64,000 nt of DNA from Erigeron canadensis (Eukaryota > Streptophyta > Magnoliopsida > Asterales > Asteraceae): positions 24,685,966 to 24,749,965 of the forward strand of contig NC_057768.1 in NCBI RefSeq assembly GCF_010389155.1, read 5' to 3'. A program made the position numbers and the translations under genes. The notes under the pieces are model-generated. The model was not told the DNA's origin, searched no databases, and was given only the letters and a program-made list of their open reading frames with translations. Shown here piece after piece: positions 35,331 to 47,090 of the stretch (positions are counted from its first letter, which is position 1; the number at the start of each line of letters is the position of its first letter).

Positions 35331-35509
35331 AATGAGATCTTATTACATATTAGCACACTTTGGAACCAGACAACACATGCATGTTGACAATATATTTTTT
35401 CATATGTTATAGCAACAAATGTAATAAATAAGTATATAAAACTCTGGATATATGCATGCACAGAGAAGATTGGCCCAAAATGGCAATAAGCCATAAAATT
35501 CGCTCAAAA
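35331..35509. other. Intergenic
   Basis: Nothing supported. Confidence 0.4.
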
Positions 35510-36430
35510 GCGAAGTATCTTTCGGACCTAAAGGCCGCACACCCATAGACATCGAACCAATAGGTTATAAATGGGTGATCGAAATAAAAAGATTGAGATT
35601 ATATAAGGCACGATTAGTTGCATAAAGTTTCTCTCAAATCCCGGGTAATGAGGAAACATATTCTCCCGTAATATATGCAACAATAAATAGATTTTAATCG
35701 GCCTTACAATATCCGAAGGACTTCATATGAAACTACTTGATGTCATTACTACATATTTATACGGGAATGTAGAAAATGACAATTATATAACATGTGTTGG
35801 AAGTGCATAGATTCATACTTTGATCCAGTTCGAACCTGTCTTCTAAACTGACAGTAGTATGACTGTTTTGAGCGTGAGTTGAAACATGAAAGAGGTGCAT
35901 GTGATCAATATAAAGCTTTTATATTATTATGGGACACAAGACTTAGGTCTACTCTATCAAAATAACAAGTCCCAAGTAATCTAATATAACACATATTCGA
36001 TAAGTGTTTGATGATAAATCACATATTCGATACATGCGAAATTGAATCAATCAAGAAGACCCCGAAGACCATTTATGAAGACAACGTTGCTGGTAGCACG
36101 AATCATATTAGAGAAAGCTACATCAAAGGAGAAAGAACAAAATCTAGCAAGCTACATCAAATGAGGGACAAATATACAACTTATCAAGTCAAGTGAGAAC
36201 CTGACTGGCTATTAACAAAGTCAATAGCTACAAGCAGTTTCAAGCAGTTGTCACACATGATCGGGCTTCGAAGATTCGAAGACCTTTGCTGAATTGAGGG
36301 GGAGCATTATACACGTTGCACTTTTTTTCCCTTAACTAAGTTTTATCCCACTAGGTTTCCTTAGTAAGGTTTTTAATGAGGCAACAAAACAACTAGTGTA
36401 TAATATGTGCTAATATATATTTGAAGGGAG
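35510..36430 (+). pseudogene. Degenerate Copia reverse transcriptase / RNase H remnant
   Basis: Broken translation on the plus strand gives GYKWV, YKARLVA, PGNEETYSPV and, near 36080-36150, TIYEDNVA and YIKGERTK, matching the reverse transcriptase and RNase H blocks of plant Copia polyproteins. Multiple stops and frameshifts and loss of the catalytic centre make it a relic. A polypurine tract (GAAGGGAG, 36423-36430) leads into the LTR that follows. Confidence 0.75.
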
Positions 36431-36648
36431 TGTTATCTACAAATATATATTATGCAATTACCATTATACCCTTAGCTTATTCTATAAGTTTTGTATGCAC
36501 TGTATAAAGGGTGAAACCCTATTGTATAGAAACACAGATTATACAATACTCAATTATTCTCTCTATCTTTTTCCTTTTATCATCTTCTATTATTATTATT
36601 GTTATTGTTGATTGTTGTTATCATTGTTGGATCACTCGATTCCTATCA
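36431..36648 (+). mobile_element. 3' LTR of the Copia remnant
   Basis: It starts TGTTATCTAC right after the polypurine tract and ends CCTATCA, about 218 bp, with a GTATAAAGGGTGAAACCC promoter-like stretch. There is no matching 5' LTR in the window; the 5' part of this element is gone. Confidence 0.65.
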
Positions 36649-36941
36649 TTAATATATGCATAATGCTTTGTGTTTGGTAAATTACCCCGACTAGTTATCT
36701 CTGACCTACCACTGAAAGAAAAAAAAGTGTACATTGTAGTACTACGTATTAGGCATTTTAAAAGAAACCACCAAAAGAGACGATGTCGATTGCATGGTTG
36801 TTAAAATGAAATAATTTAATTTAATACCAGACATAATGAAAATTTAAAAGGCCCCTTTGTGCCAGATAGATCTTACCTTAGCTTGCTGTTATAAAGCCTT
36901 TTTTTTTTTTTTTGTCGTAAATCTAAAGTCAATTATTGCAG

Positions 36942-38723
36942 GAAAATTGCTAAAAAGTCAAGCAAGACTGAACATCACTTATGGACTAAGAGAGATTCTG
37001 CTGGATCTGGCCAAAAGGCACTTAATCTAGGTCAAATCGTAAGTGCACCCCTTAATTTCCTCGAAACAAATTAGGGGTTTCTTTAGTTGGATTAAAATGA
37101 TATTAGAATGATTTTTAATCATTTATAACTAATATTTCCTTTTTCTTTTCAACTTATCTATTAAATTTTCAAAGTCAAAATATAAATATTTTTATCTATG
37201 TTATATAATATTTGATGAAAGTTATATGAATTGATTGTGTTTTAAATGTGTTTTTTATTGGTATAACTTTCATAAACGGTTAATATAACACAAATAAAAA
37301 TATTTATGGTCAAAGTGAGTTAAATTTGACATTGAAATTTTAAAAGTGGACAAGTTTAGTGGAACAAGAGAGTATTATCAAATACAAATTTTACTTTGCT
37401 TGAAATTGCTAACTTGCAGGTTTGTGGATTGCCAAATGAGAAAGAGGTTGTGTATGGAGAATTAGATAAGTGGACTGCATGGGAGTCGGAATTTCCAGTC
37501 ATAGCGGTAGCCATGGCTCTTGATATCCTAAAGCAGCGGAAACAAATCAAACAATGGAAACGAGTGATTCAAGTATGAAAAAATATTCAACTGTAGTGCA
37601 AAATATATTTTTTAATTATCTTATTTATAACACTTCTATTGTATGTATTCAACTTTCAAGTATTGCTATTGTATGTATCCGGTGGTACATTTGTTGAAGT
37701 GACATCTGTATAAGTTTTCACCCAAAAAAAGCACCATCAGCTACATACAACTAGTCAACTACAGCATTTCATAATAAATTTTGGGCTCGATTTCATTACA
37801 AATTTACAATACTTAGATTGAATGCTACTGAGCCCCTTATAGAGCACATTATTGTCAGCCACATATTATACGTGAATGAATTATAATAATCAATGAATAA
37901 TATGGTGCCGTGGCCATGTAGTTAACTATCTATCGATGTTACACAGGTGGCCAAATGGATGTTTGGTAAAGGCTAAGGGATGACAATGGGATCATTTGAC
38001 ACTCTCTTACTTGCATTTGATATGGACCAAAGGGTAGATGAAGCACAATCATTTTGGAACATGATTTTGCATACGCATGAAAGATCCATTTCAAGAAGCT
38101 TGTTTTCAAGGATGATATCCATTTATGCTCATCATAACATGCCTGAAAATATTATAGAGGTACCTTCAGAATTATCTTTCTTGCAACTATAGCTACTTTG
38201 ATCCATTTACTTAAGAATGGGTCAGTATGGATTGGGTATTTATCTCATGAGGGTCAAATTAAAGAATTTAGCTAGAAACAGAACTTGTCAAATGGGATGA
38301 AAGCTGCCCAAAGTCTACTTATAGTGGATACGATCTCCAAATTATTTTCTTTGATTAATTTCAGATTATTATGATTCTTTGAAAGACATGGAACGAAAAG
38401 TGTTCTTGGGTGTTTCAATCCAACTCGTCTCTACTTTGAACTGTAGTAAAGATGATTGGTTTTAACCTGAACTCATTAGACCATCCATCTTGCCATCTAT
38501 TTTTTTATAAAAGTATTCTGTGTAGATGATAGTAAACTATAACGACCTTTTAAATAATCAGGTTTTTGCAGACATGGAGGAACTGGGAGTAAAACCAGAT
38601 GAGGACACTGCACGGAAAGTTGCTCGTGCTTTTGAAAAAGTCGGTGAAAAGGAGAAACAAAAGCTAGTCCTTAAGAAATATTTTAGTGAATGGAAAACAT
38701 CCATTTTAAGGGAGAACGTGTAA
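36942..38723 (+). pseudogene. PPR protein, At4g18975-like (copy 2, disabled)
   Basis: Exons correspond one by one to copy 1: 36942-37038, 37420-37572, 37947-38159 and from 38562. Damage is clear. The third has a CAA-to-TAA nonsense change at 37974-37976 (FGKG*GM where copy 1 has FGKGQGM). The last has a one-base deletion near 38694-38697 (GAATGGAAAACATCC against GAATGGAAATACATCC) that ends the frame at 38723, and the normal stop is changed from TAG to TGG. The exon equivalent to 5164-5240 is missing; Copia and other repeats occupy that position. An in-frame three-codon insertion (about 37543-37551, IKQ) is harmless in itself. Splice sites are still GT..AG, so decay is fairly recent. Confidence 0.9.
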
Positions 38724-39130
38724 GGGTTAAAAGATTTGCATGGAGTGAATGGAACATTTGTACAAAATTAGCTTGGGTTCTGGACTATGTTGACCAATTA
38801 CACAAACCGACTTTGCACCCAGCTTGCACTAAACTGATTACTTATCACTTTGAAGGGAAATGGGCCGGTCCTTAATGAGAAGTTGAAACTTTACCCCAAG
38901 GTAACTCTGACACCATCAAACTCATATTAGTGCTTTCTACCTCGGTTTTACATCACTTGGCCGGTTCTTGTGAGAGACCAACAAAACTGCAACTTTACAT
39001 GTGCTGTACATTGAAAATTGAAATAGTGCTATAACCATAAGTCTTGAATCTGCAATATCTTTTATAGGTGACTCCCACCTCACTATATATAGACTTCATA
39101 CATTGTATTGCTCTGTATATATCTCATATC
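38724..39130. other. 3' flank of PPR copy 2
   Basis: Aligns closely with 7470-7866. No gene. It ends at the Copia insertion point. Confidence 0.6.
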
Positions 39131-39135
39131 ACTCG

Positions 39136-39982
39136 TGTTGGGTTATATAACAATTTATCAAATCAAATCACAAAGCACGCAGCGGAAGATAAATCTATGT
39201 AGTTAATTAATTAACCAAGAAAGAAAACGTGTACCTTAAATTGAAGAGAATAAAGCAAGAAACTTTATAATAAGGTTTAAAATAAAACCTCTCTACGATC
39301 GCACACACAACGTTATAATGTATGTATGCTAGTACCTTGATCACGAACTCACAAACCCGTTGTGTATCTCCCTTAATTCGAAACCCCAACACTTCAATCA
39401 CCAAAACTCCTTGGTATTTGTTGAATACAAGTTGGAAACAAATAAATTTGTTTCTGCCGAACTAAAGATTCCAAACCAATCACAATTAAAGTTAGCAATT
39501 GATTATTTAGTTCCATGTGAGAATTCGAAAGACACAAACCGAATACCCTTAAAGGGTTCGGTCGAATGGAAAAGGAAGGGTTCGGTCGAATGGAAAAGGG
39601 AAAAGAGAAAGAGAAGGTTTTCTTAGGTTAAGGTATATCAAACCCTTACATTATAATCCTTAATATATAGGGATATATTTAGGGTTTAATAACTTGGTGA
39701 CCAAGTTTAATCAAAGCCCTAAAAGGCTTCTCAAAACCGCCCCCCTTTAGGGAATTAGGGTCCAACACTAATTTTCTAATTTCACATTTAATCCTCCTTC
39801 TAATTAATTTAAATACAATTAATCCTTTAACTTATTTAAATTAATTATTTCGTGATCAAACTAATTAATAAATTACATTTAATATATTAATTAATTATAG
39901 TTACATTCTTGTAGAACGTGTGACCCCGTAGGCTTAAATACTTTTCGGACATACGTTCATTTTACGTGATCATATACCTACA
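39136..39982 (-). repeat. 3' LTR of the Copia element (847 bp)
   Basis: TGTTGGG..CCTACA on the plus strand. It is 24 bp longer than the other LTR because GGTTCGGTCGAATGGAAAAG-type sequence is duplicated in tandem near 39559-39600. Confidence 0.95.
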
Positions 39983-39995
39983 GCTCCCACTTGAG
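39983..39995 (-). other. Polypurine tract
   Basis: On the minus strand the bases before the 3' LTR read CAAGTGGGAGC, a purine-rich primer site for plus-strand synthesis, in the correct place. Confidence 0.7.
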
Positions 39996-40852
39996 CTCGT
40001 AATGAATAAAGGTAATAACATTGGTTAACGTCTAGCAACACGCCAATGCTCCCGAAAAAATTTAAGTATAGTTTCTTAAAGTATATTTAAACGGTTAAGA
40101 CATTTATTATCCCTTTGTTCAAATACCTTGTTAAATATGAATATGGATCAAGGTCATTTCATAATTTAGCGATTATGTTTCTCATTCAATAACTAATTAA
40201 TGATTACCAAATATAATCGAGAACAATCTGGATCTATTTGGGCACGGCCATGCAAACATCTTAATTAGTCAAATGAGGGCGCCAATGGTATCATGCTTCA
40301 ACTTTTAAATTGAAGGAACAAATCCCATATTGACTACTCGTGTCAGTCATCATACTTCACGACGCTTTCTGAAAATAGCCCTTTTTTTGTACCCCCTTAT
40401 TCAGGTGAGTTAGAACTACATCTAGTAAGTGCGATTCATACATGCTGACCTACTTGCATCTCAAGTCAAAGGATCAATAAAAGTAACCATTTACGAATTT
40501 CACTTAATGACGTCGATCCATAAAGTGATAATTCGTTAGTGGGGTAGTCCGATATGCATCCGCTATGAATATCATGTGAGTTTGGTGGGAACTATCCATT
40601 ACATATTCCAAGAATATAACCAATCACTCACATTTGTCTTAGTTTAATTATATTCCCATATAATTAACCGACAATGGACAATTTAGAATATTTAGTAAAA
40701 TATTTTATATTTAACAAAATATTCAAGGATTAAACATGCAAATATAGGACACAATTTAATATTAAATGAAATCAAACATATCAAGTACTTTATTTCATTA
40801 TGAAAAATATAAATTGTTTAATATCCCTTATCCAAATACTGAAACAACAGAT

Positions 40853-41245
40853 TTACATGAAATAACTAGCTAATTTAAGTCCTATGCCCTCGGCATGCCT
40901 TTCAAGCTTGGGCCTAGACAAAGCTTTTGTGAAAGGATCAGCTAAGTTAAAATCTGTGTGAACTTTGAGTAAATTGATCTCCCCTAGTTCGATCTGCTCA
41001 CGAACATAGTGATATCGTCTAGCATAATGTCTGACACCTTTCTGAACTCCGGGTTCGTTGGCAATGATTAATGTACCAGTATTATCACAGTACATATCAT
41101 TGGGTAAGTCATTTGAGGGGATCACGTTTAGCCCGCTAATGAACTTCCTTATCCAGACTGCTTCCATTGTAGCTTCTGAGGCGGCAATGTACTCAGATTC
41201 TGTTGTAGACACGGCAACTGTGGTTTTTAGCTCATAGCATTCCAC
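40853..41245 (-). pseudogene. Copia RNase H domain
   Basis: An open 130-codon segment with the Copia RNase H blocks STTESEYIAASEA, EAVWIRKFI, MYCDNTGTLIIANEP, and a C-terminal NLADPFTKALSRPKLE. It is separated from the reverse transcriptase by frame breaks at 41246-41425 and 41660-41769, so it cannot be part of a continuous polyprotein. Confidence 0.9.
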
Positions 41246-41425
41246 CGTGCCTTCATTTAAATAATGAAGACGTATCCCGACTGATATTTTGAATAATATT
41301 TATCAGTCTGAAGTCCAACATCACAAATTCTATTACCATTTGAATTTTTGATCAGGATTTCAACCATACACCAAGAATAATTCTTTAGTAGCACACATGT
41401 ACTTAAGAATATTCTTTATAGCAAT

Positions 41426-41659
41426 TCAATGATCCTCTACAGAATTTTGCTGATAGTGGCTAACTATATTTTGCGCGAACGCAATATCAGGTCTAGTGCA
41501 TCTTATCGCATACATAATAGATCCCAAAGCATAAGGGATTTTTTGCATACGCTCCACCTCATTAGGTGTAGAAGCACTGTTCTTGCTAGATAAGTTAAGT
41601 CCCTGCATGAGTGTAAACCCACACTTAGAATGCTTCAAGATTCTTATCAATATAAGCAC
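41426..41659 (-). pseudogene. Copia reverse transcriptase C-terminal fragment
   Basis: A short open piece including STPNEVERMQKIPYALGSIM and TRPDIAFA, the usual connection between reverse transcriptase and RNase H. It is out of frame with both neighbours. Confidence 0.85.
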
Positions 41660-41769
41660 TTTGACTTAATCTAAACAACCGCTTTGATCTATCTCGGTAA
41701 ATCTTGATTCCAAGAATAAATGTCGCTTCTCCTAAATCTTTCATGGTAAAACACTTTCCAAGATGGGAT

Positions 41770-43281
41770 TTAACATCTTGCAACATTGGAAATGTGTTTT
41801 CCTATGATCAATATGTCATTGACATACAAGACAAGGAAAGTAACATTACTCCCACTAGCTTTGCGATATACACATGGCTCATCGGGATTTTGAACAAAAC
41901 CAAACTTTTTGATTTCTTCATCAAACCGTTTATTCCAACTTCTTGATGCTTGCTTTAGTCCATAAATGGACCTTTGAAGCTTGCATACTTTGTTGGGATG
42001 TTTTGGATCAATAAAACCTTCCGGTTGATCCATATAGACTTCTTCATCCAAGTAACCATTTAAGAAGGCAGTCTTAACATCCATTTGCCATATCTCAAAG
42101 TCATAGTACGCTGCTATAGCTAAGAGAATCCTAATAGCTCTAATGTCCACAATTGGAGAAAAGGTCTTATCATAATCAACACCGAAACGTTGAGTATAAC
42201 CTTTCGCTACGAGACGAGCTTTATAGGTGTGTACATTTCCATCCATGTCCGTCTTCTTTTTGAAGATCCACTTACACCCAACAGTTTGAGTATTTTGTGG
42301 AAGATCAACCAAACTCCAGACTTGATTGTCTTTCATGGATTTCATTTCCACCTTCGTAGCTTCAAGCCATTTGTCAGATTCCGGATCTGATAATGCAGCT
42401 TTGAAATTCAAAGGCTCATCGAGATCTCCAACAACGTCTTCTTCTACCATCAGACATAGTCTTTGAGTAGGACGTCTTGTCCTTTCGGACCTACGAAGTG
42501 GAATTGCTTCATTATTATCGACTTGAGGTTCATCACTTTGAACATTTTTCCCCCTAAGTTGATGATTGCTAGTATCTTCAGAAGGTGACACATCTTCCTC
42601 TTGAGTCTCATCAAGTTCTACAACCCTCCCATTGTTCTCTTGAACTATTTTCTTTTCAAAGAATTCAGCATATCGAGCAACACGAACAGTGTTTTTGGCG
42701 GGATCATAGAAGTCGTAACCCATCATTTCCTTAGGGTATCCGACAAAGATGCACTTAGTAGTTCTGGGTTCAAGTTTGCCAGGCGTATCGCGCTTCACAA
42801 GTGCCTCACATCCCCAGACTCTTAAGTAAGACAAATTAGGGACATCTCCATGCCATAATTCGTACGGTGTCTTGTTAACCTTCTTGGTTGGAACCATATT
42901 GAGAATGCGTACAGCAGTCTCTAGAGCATAATCCCAAAACGAAAATGGGAGAGTTGTACGGGTCATCATTGATCTTGCCATGTCTAGAAAGGTTCGATTT
43001 CTCCTTTCAGATACTCCATTATGCTGAGGAGTATATGGAGGAGTAAGTTGTTGGACAATTCCACATGCTTTAAGATAATCCTTAAACTCTTGGCTTAAGT
43101 ATTCACCACCTCGATCCAAACGAAGAATCTTGATGGTTTTACCGAGTTGATTTTCTACTTCATTTTTAAACTCTTTGAATGTTTCAAAGACTTCATGTTT
43201 ATGTTTAAGCAAGTAAACATAACCATAACGACTGAAATCATCCGTAAAAGTTATGAAGTAGCTAACATTTTTCCTTGACAT
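41770..43281 (-). pseudogene. Copia integrase core and reverse transcriptase (frame-broken)
   Basis: 503 codons. Integrase core is residues 1-105: FTDDFSRYGYV, LRLDRGGEYLS and NGVSERRNRT give the D, D and E residues. Residues about 300-495 are reverse transcriptase: WIFKKKTDMDGN, YKARLVAKGYTQ, MDVKTAFLNGYLDEEVYM, YGLKQASRSW. The catalytic YVDD box reads YVND (LVLYVNDILIIG), replacing an aspartate needed for metal binding. The frame ends a few residues later. Upstream, minus-strand text continues weakly (RIPFRIKP-type sequence near 43330-43370) but is interrupted by a stop. Confidence 0.9.
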
Positions 43282-43368
43282 ATGTCTAAAAGGGCTACAT
43301 ACATCGATATGTATTAGTCCAAGTAGTTCCTTGGCCCTCTCCGGTTTTATGCGGAAAGGGTATTCTTG

Positions 43369-43650
43369 TCATCTTGCTGAAAACACAAGACATGCATTTG
43401 TCAAATGATTAATCATTTGATTGTAAGATCCCTTCACGTTGAAGTTTTTCAATGCTTTTCTTGCTAATTCGAAAGACACACGTTTATCAAACGATTCATC
43501 ATTTGATTTGTAAGATCTCTTCACATTGAAGACTTTTAATGCGTTTCTAGCTAATGATAATGTCGAAGACACACATTTATCAAATGATTCATCATTTGAT
43601 TTGTAAGATATCTTCACATGGAAGTCTTTAAATGCATTTCTTGACAAAAA
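43369..43650 (-). repeat. Tandem repeat of about 90-110 bp inside the Copia element
   Basis: Three units share CAAATGATTCATCATTTGAT, TTGTAAGAT..CTTCAC and GCATTTCTTGCTAA-like text. The 92-codon ORF here shows the same repetition in its protein (SYKSNDESFDK). It occupies the place where protease and the integrase zinc finger should be encoded. Confidence 0.8.
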
Positions 43651-43779
43651 TTAAATAAGATGACCATGTCAAAGATAAAGTCCAAGTTAACTTGACTCTT
43701 TTGCTATTGAATTATCATTTGAATCTCATCAACACTTATAATTCACTTAAGAAGATACTTGAAGAACTGGTTAAACCAA

Positions 43780-46079
43780 CTTACTTCTTCTTCTTGTTCA
43801 ACTCAGCTAGATACTTAGGACAATTCCTCTTCCAGTGTCTCACTTTAGCATAGTGATGACAAGATTGGTCTTTAGCCGTATGCTCCTTTTTCCAAAGGGT
43901 CTTTTAAGGTTTTGAGACTAAACACTTTGTTTTCTCTTACCTAAGTTCTTGCCTTTAGCTTTATGGTTGTTTTGCTTTCTAAACCATTCCCCCCTTGATC
44001 ATAAGATCTTGGGGTATCTCAGATTTCTTGAAAGGTTTTCTTCATACTCAATCAACTTGATATGAAGTCCAACTATGTTATGCATATATGCAATTATCTC
44101 TTATGCCAATAAGAATCGGCAGAAGATACGCATAGTTTAAACCTTTCCATAATGCTTAAAGTGACTCTTCATCTTAAGTACATGAGCACTCACCGGTTTC
44201 CCATACTCGTGTTCAAGTTATAGAGTGACTCAATTAGCTCAAGTAATTTCATCTTCAACTTGTTTTCCGTACATAGACTTGAGTTATTTGATCATATCAC
44301 ACGGATTTTGCAATCCGAATTGCTTTTTGAAGCTCAGGAGACATGCTTCTAGCATCAAATAAGCAACCTCAATATGTCTATTGTACCGAGTATTTTATGC
44401 TTCCAACTGCAAAGTAGTGGCATTCGCATCAGGAATAGCGGTATCTGAGTTTCAATGACATCGGTTTTCTTTTCAACTCTTAGAACAATTCTCTATTGAC
44501 AAAACAGTCATTGAAATTGGTTTCAGAAAGTTTCTCTTTCTAGCATCGACCTGAAAGTCGATTGGTGTATGTTTTGTGAAGGATTTGTTGCCTTTTACAA
44601 AACAGATTCAAGTTCAATTATCGGTATTTTTGATAATAAATCCTTAAGAAATTAATTACCCAATGTTTATAAAATAAACAATTAATTTCATTAAGGCTAG
44701 GATCCAATTAACATACAACCATTTCATCAGTTGATCTGCTAGAAATAATTGCACTCAAAAGGTAAGTGACGAGCAATAATTGCATTACAAGTGCAATTCC
44801 TAGAAAGTATGGGACCTACGTAAGACACTCGATTCATCAAGTGTTCTTTTGTAGTCATGTTTTGTCCCATCTTTTGCCACGGGTCATGGTCTCACCGCTT
44901 AACTCACTTTAAGTCGTCCAACTAAGAACGCGCAAAATTGACCACCACTGTGTACCAATGAATGGGTTTCGCCATGCAATCGTCATTTCACCACTGTGTA
45001 CCAGTGAGTAAAACAACGACCCCATGTATCCTTGACAAATTGGATGGCAAATGACTTAAGTTTATTGGGTCATTCAATTTGATATGTGATCAAAAAGTTA
45101 TGTTTCGAAGATTCATGCATATCTTCTAAACATAATATTTAATAAAATCATTTTTATAGTCTTAACAACACAAGAGAGCTCGGTATCTCCATTTGAACGC
45201 ACAAAGATAAGCAAGGGCAAAGGTTTGCGATGAACGCAATTAAAAACCTGCCCTTTTAGAAGGCTAGCGCACTCTGACTTATACCTCTCTTAGAGTTTGT
45301 TCAAATGGGTGAGCCGGTGTATCTCAAGGTTGTAAGACTCCAATTTTATTAAAAAATCTCTATTTCGATATTGCTTAGTCAAGTTTATATTTTCTCAAAA
45401 ACAATTTTACATCACAATTTATATCATGATAAATATGCAAAATTATAAACTATAACTATTAAGTATGCAACGAGTTATGGTAGGCCACCTAAACATGTCA
45501 GTATGGTTTATTCATGTCTAAATCGGCTCCCCCTTCAAAGAAGAGGACCACATACATCAAGTCGCCTTGATTGCGTAAGCCTTAAACACATACAAAATAA
45601 TTAAGTATCATATAAGCACATAGTTGCTCACTGGAAATTCCAGTAGCTTCACGACCTGTTTAGACCTGTTTCTGGTCCGATTCAGATTTCGACCAGAACT
45701 ACAAAGTTTTAGCCCTATGTGTTGAGCATCTACAGTTCAAAGCATGACCTCTAACTCATTACGGATTAAAAGATATGAATTTTTTAGTAAATTGTCGAAA
45801 AACAGAAAATTTACACGAAAAATTCACATAGTCACACAATTAATTATCCAATTATCTAGCATAATTAACCCTAATGATCAAGATTTCATATCAATATATC
45901 TAAGTAAGAATCATGAATGATTTGCATGATAAATTCATGATTTTTACTTCTTTTTAACCATTAAAAATAAAAGGTACACATATGATCACATGCAATTTAT
46001 CACATAAGCATGCAATTAATCAAAACTTGGATTAGGAACCCTAAAAAAAACTTTTTTTTATTTTCTGGAAATTCGAACC

Positions 46080-46110
<31 letters not shown>

Positions 46111-46200
46111 AATAAAACCTTTTTCTTATTTAAATAATGTAATTAAATTACAAAATCAATTTAACTATATTCGAAATTTATAAAAATCAAGAACCTTAAC
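43780..46200 (-). pseudogene. Degenerate Copia gag region
   Basis: Near 43795-43870, the minus strand encodes a nucleocapsid zinc knuckle followed by WKRNCPKYLAEL. The CCHC pattern is damaged: the second cysteine is Tyr (SCHHYAKVRHWKRNC). Upstream to 46200 no frame stays open for more than about 60 codons, so the gag gene is heavily mutated. A (TA)n tract at 46081-46107 lies near its start. Confidence 0.6.
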
Positions 46201-46246
46201 CCCCCTTCAAGTTTTGATTTATTGGTAATCAAAAAACATACATAGT

Positions 46247-46261
46247 AGGCTCGTGATACCA
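46247..46261 (-). other. Primer-binding site
   Basis: Minus-strand TGGTATCACGAGCC begins immediately after the 5' LTR and matches the initiator methionine tRNA complement (TGGTATCAGAGC) used by most plant Copia elements, with small changes. Confidence 0.8.
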
Positions 46262-46262
46262 C

Positions 46263-47085
46263 TGTTGGGTTATATAACAATTTATCAAATCAAATCACAA
46301 AGCACGCAGCGGAAGATAAATCTATGTAGTGAATTAATTAACCAAGAAATAAAACGTGTACCTTAAATTGAAGAGAATAAAGCAAGAAACTTTATAATAA
46401 GGTTTAAAATAAAACCTCTCTCCGATCGCACACACAACGTTATAATGTATGTATGCTAGTACCTTGATCACGAACTCACAAACCCGTTGTGTATCTCCCT
46501 TAATTCGAAACCCCAACACTTAAATCACCAAAACTCCTTGGTATTTGTTGAATACAAGTTGGAAACAGATAAATTTGTTTCTGCCGAACTAAAGATTCCA
46601 AACCAATCACAATTAAAGTTAGCAATTGATTATTTAGTTCCATGTGAGAATTCGAAAGACACAAACCGAATACCCTTAAAGGGTTCGGTCGAATGGAAAA
46701 GGGAAAAGAGAAAGAGAAGGTTTTCTTAGGTGAAGGTATATCAAACCTTTAGATTATAATCCTCAATATATAGGGATATATTTAAGGTTTAATAACTTGG
46801 TGACCAAGTTTAATCAAAGCCCTAAAAGGCTTCTCAAAACCGCCCCCCTTTAGGGAATTAGGATCCAACACTAATTTCCTAATTTCACATTTAATCCTCC
46901 TTCTAATTAATTTAAATACAATTAATCCTTTAACTTATTTAAATTAATTATTTCGTGATCAAACTAATTAATAAATTACATTTAATATATTAATTAATTA
47001 TAGTTACATTCGTGTTGAACGTGTGACCCCGTAGGCTTAAATACTTTTCGGACATACGTTCATTTTACGTGATCATATACTTACA
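46263..47085 (-). repeat. 5' LTR of the Copia element (823 bp)
   Basis: TGTTGGG..CTTACA on the plus strand, nearly identical to 39136-39982. On the minus strand it is upstream of gag, thus the promoter LTR. Confidence 0.95.
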
Positions 47086-47090
47086 ACTCG

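Larger units (their letters stand above)
39136..47085 (-). mobile_element. Copia LTR retrotransposon, complete ends, defective inside
   Basis: Two LTRs (39136-39982 and 46263-47085) bound a 6.3-kb interior read on the minus strand. The 5-bp duplication ACTCG lies at 39131-39135 and 47086-47090, and unit 1 has the uninterrupted site near 7866. The LTRs differ by one 24-bp duplication and, by my count, about 15 substitutions in 823 aligned bases, so the insertion is young. Integrase, reverse transcriptase and RNase H are recognisable in the expected Copia order. The element is non-functional: frames are interrupted, the protease region seems deleted and the polymerase active site is altered. 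Confidence 0.95.
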
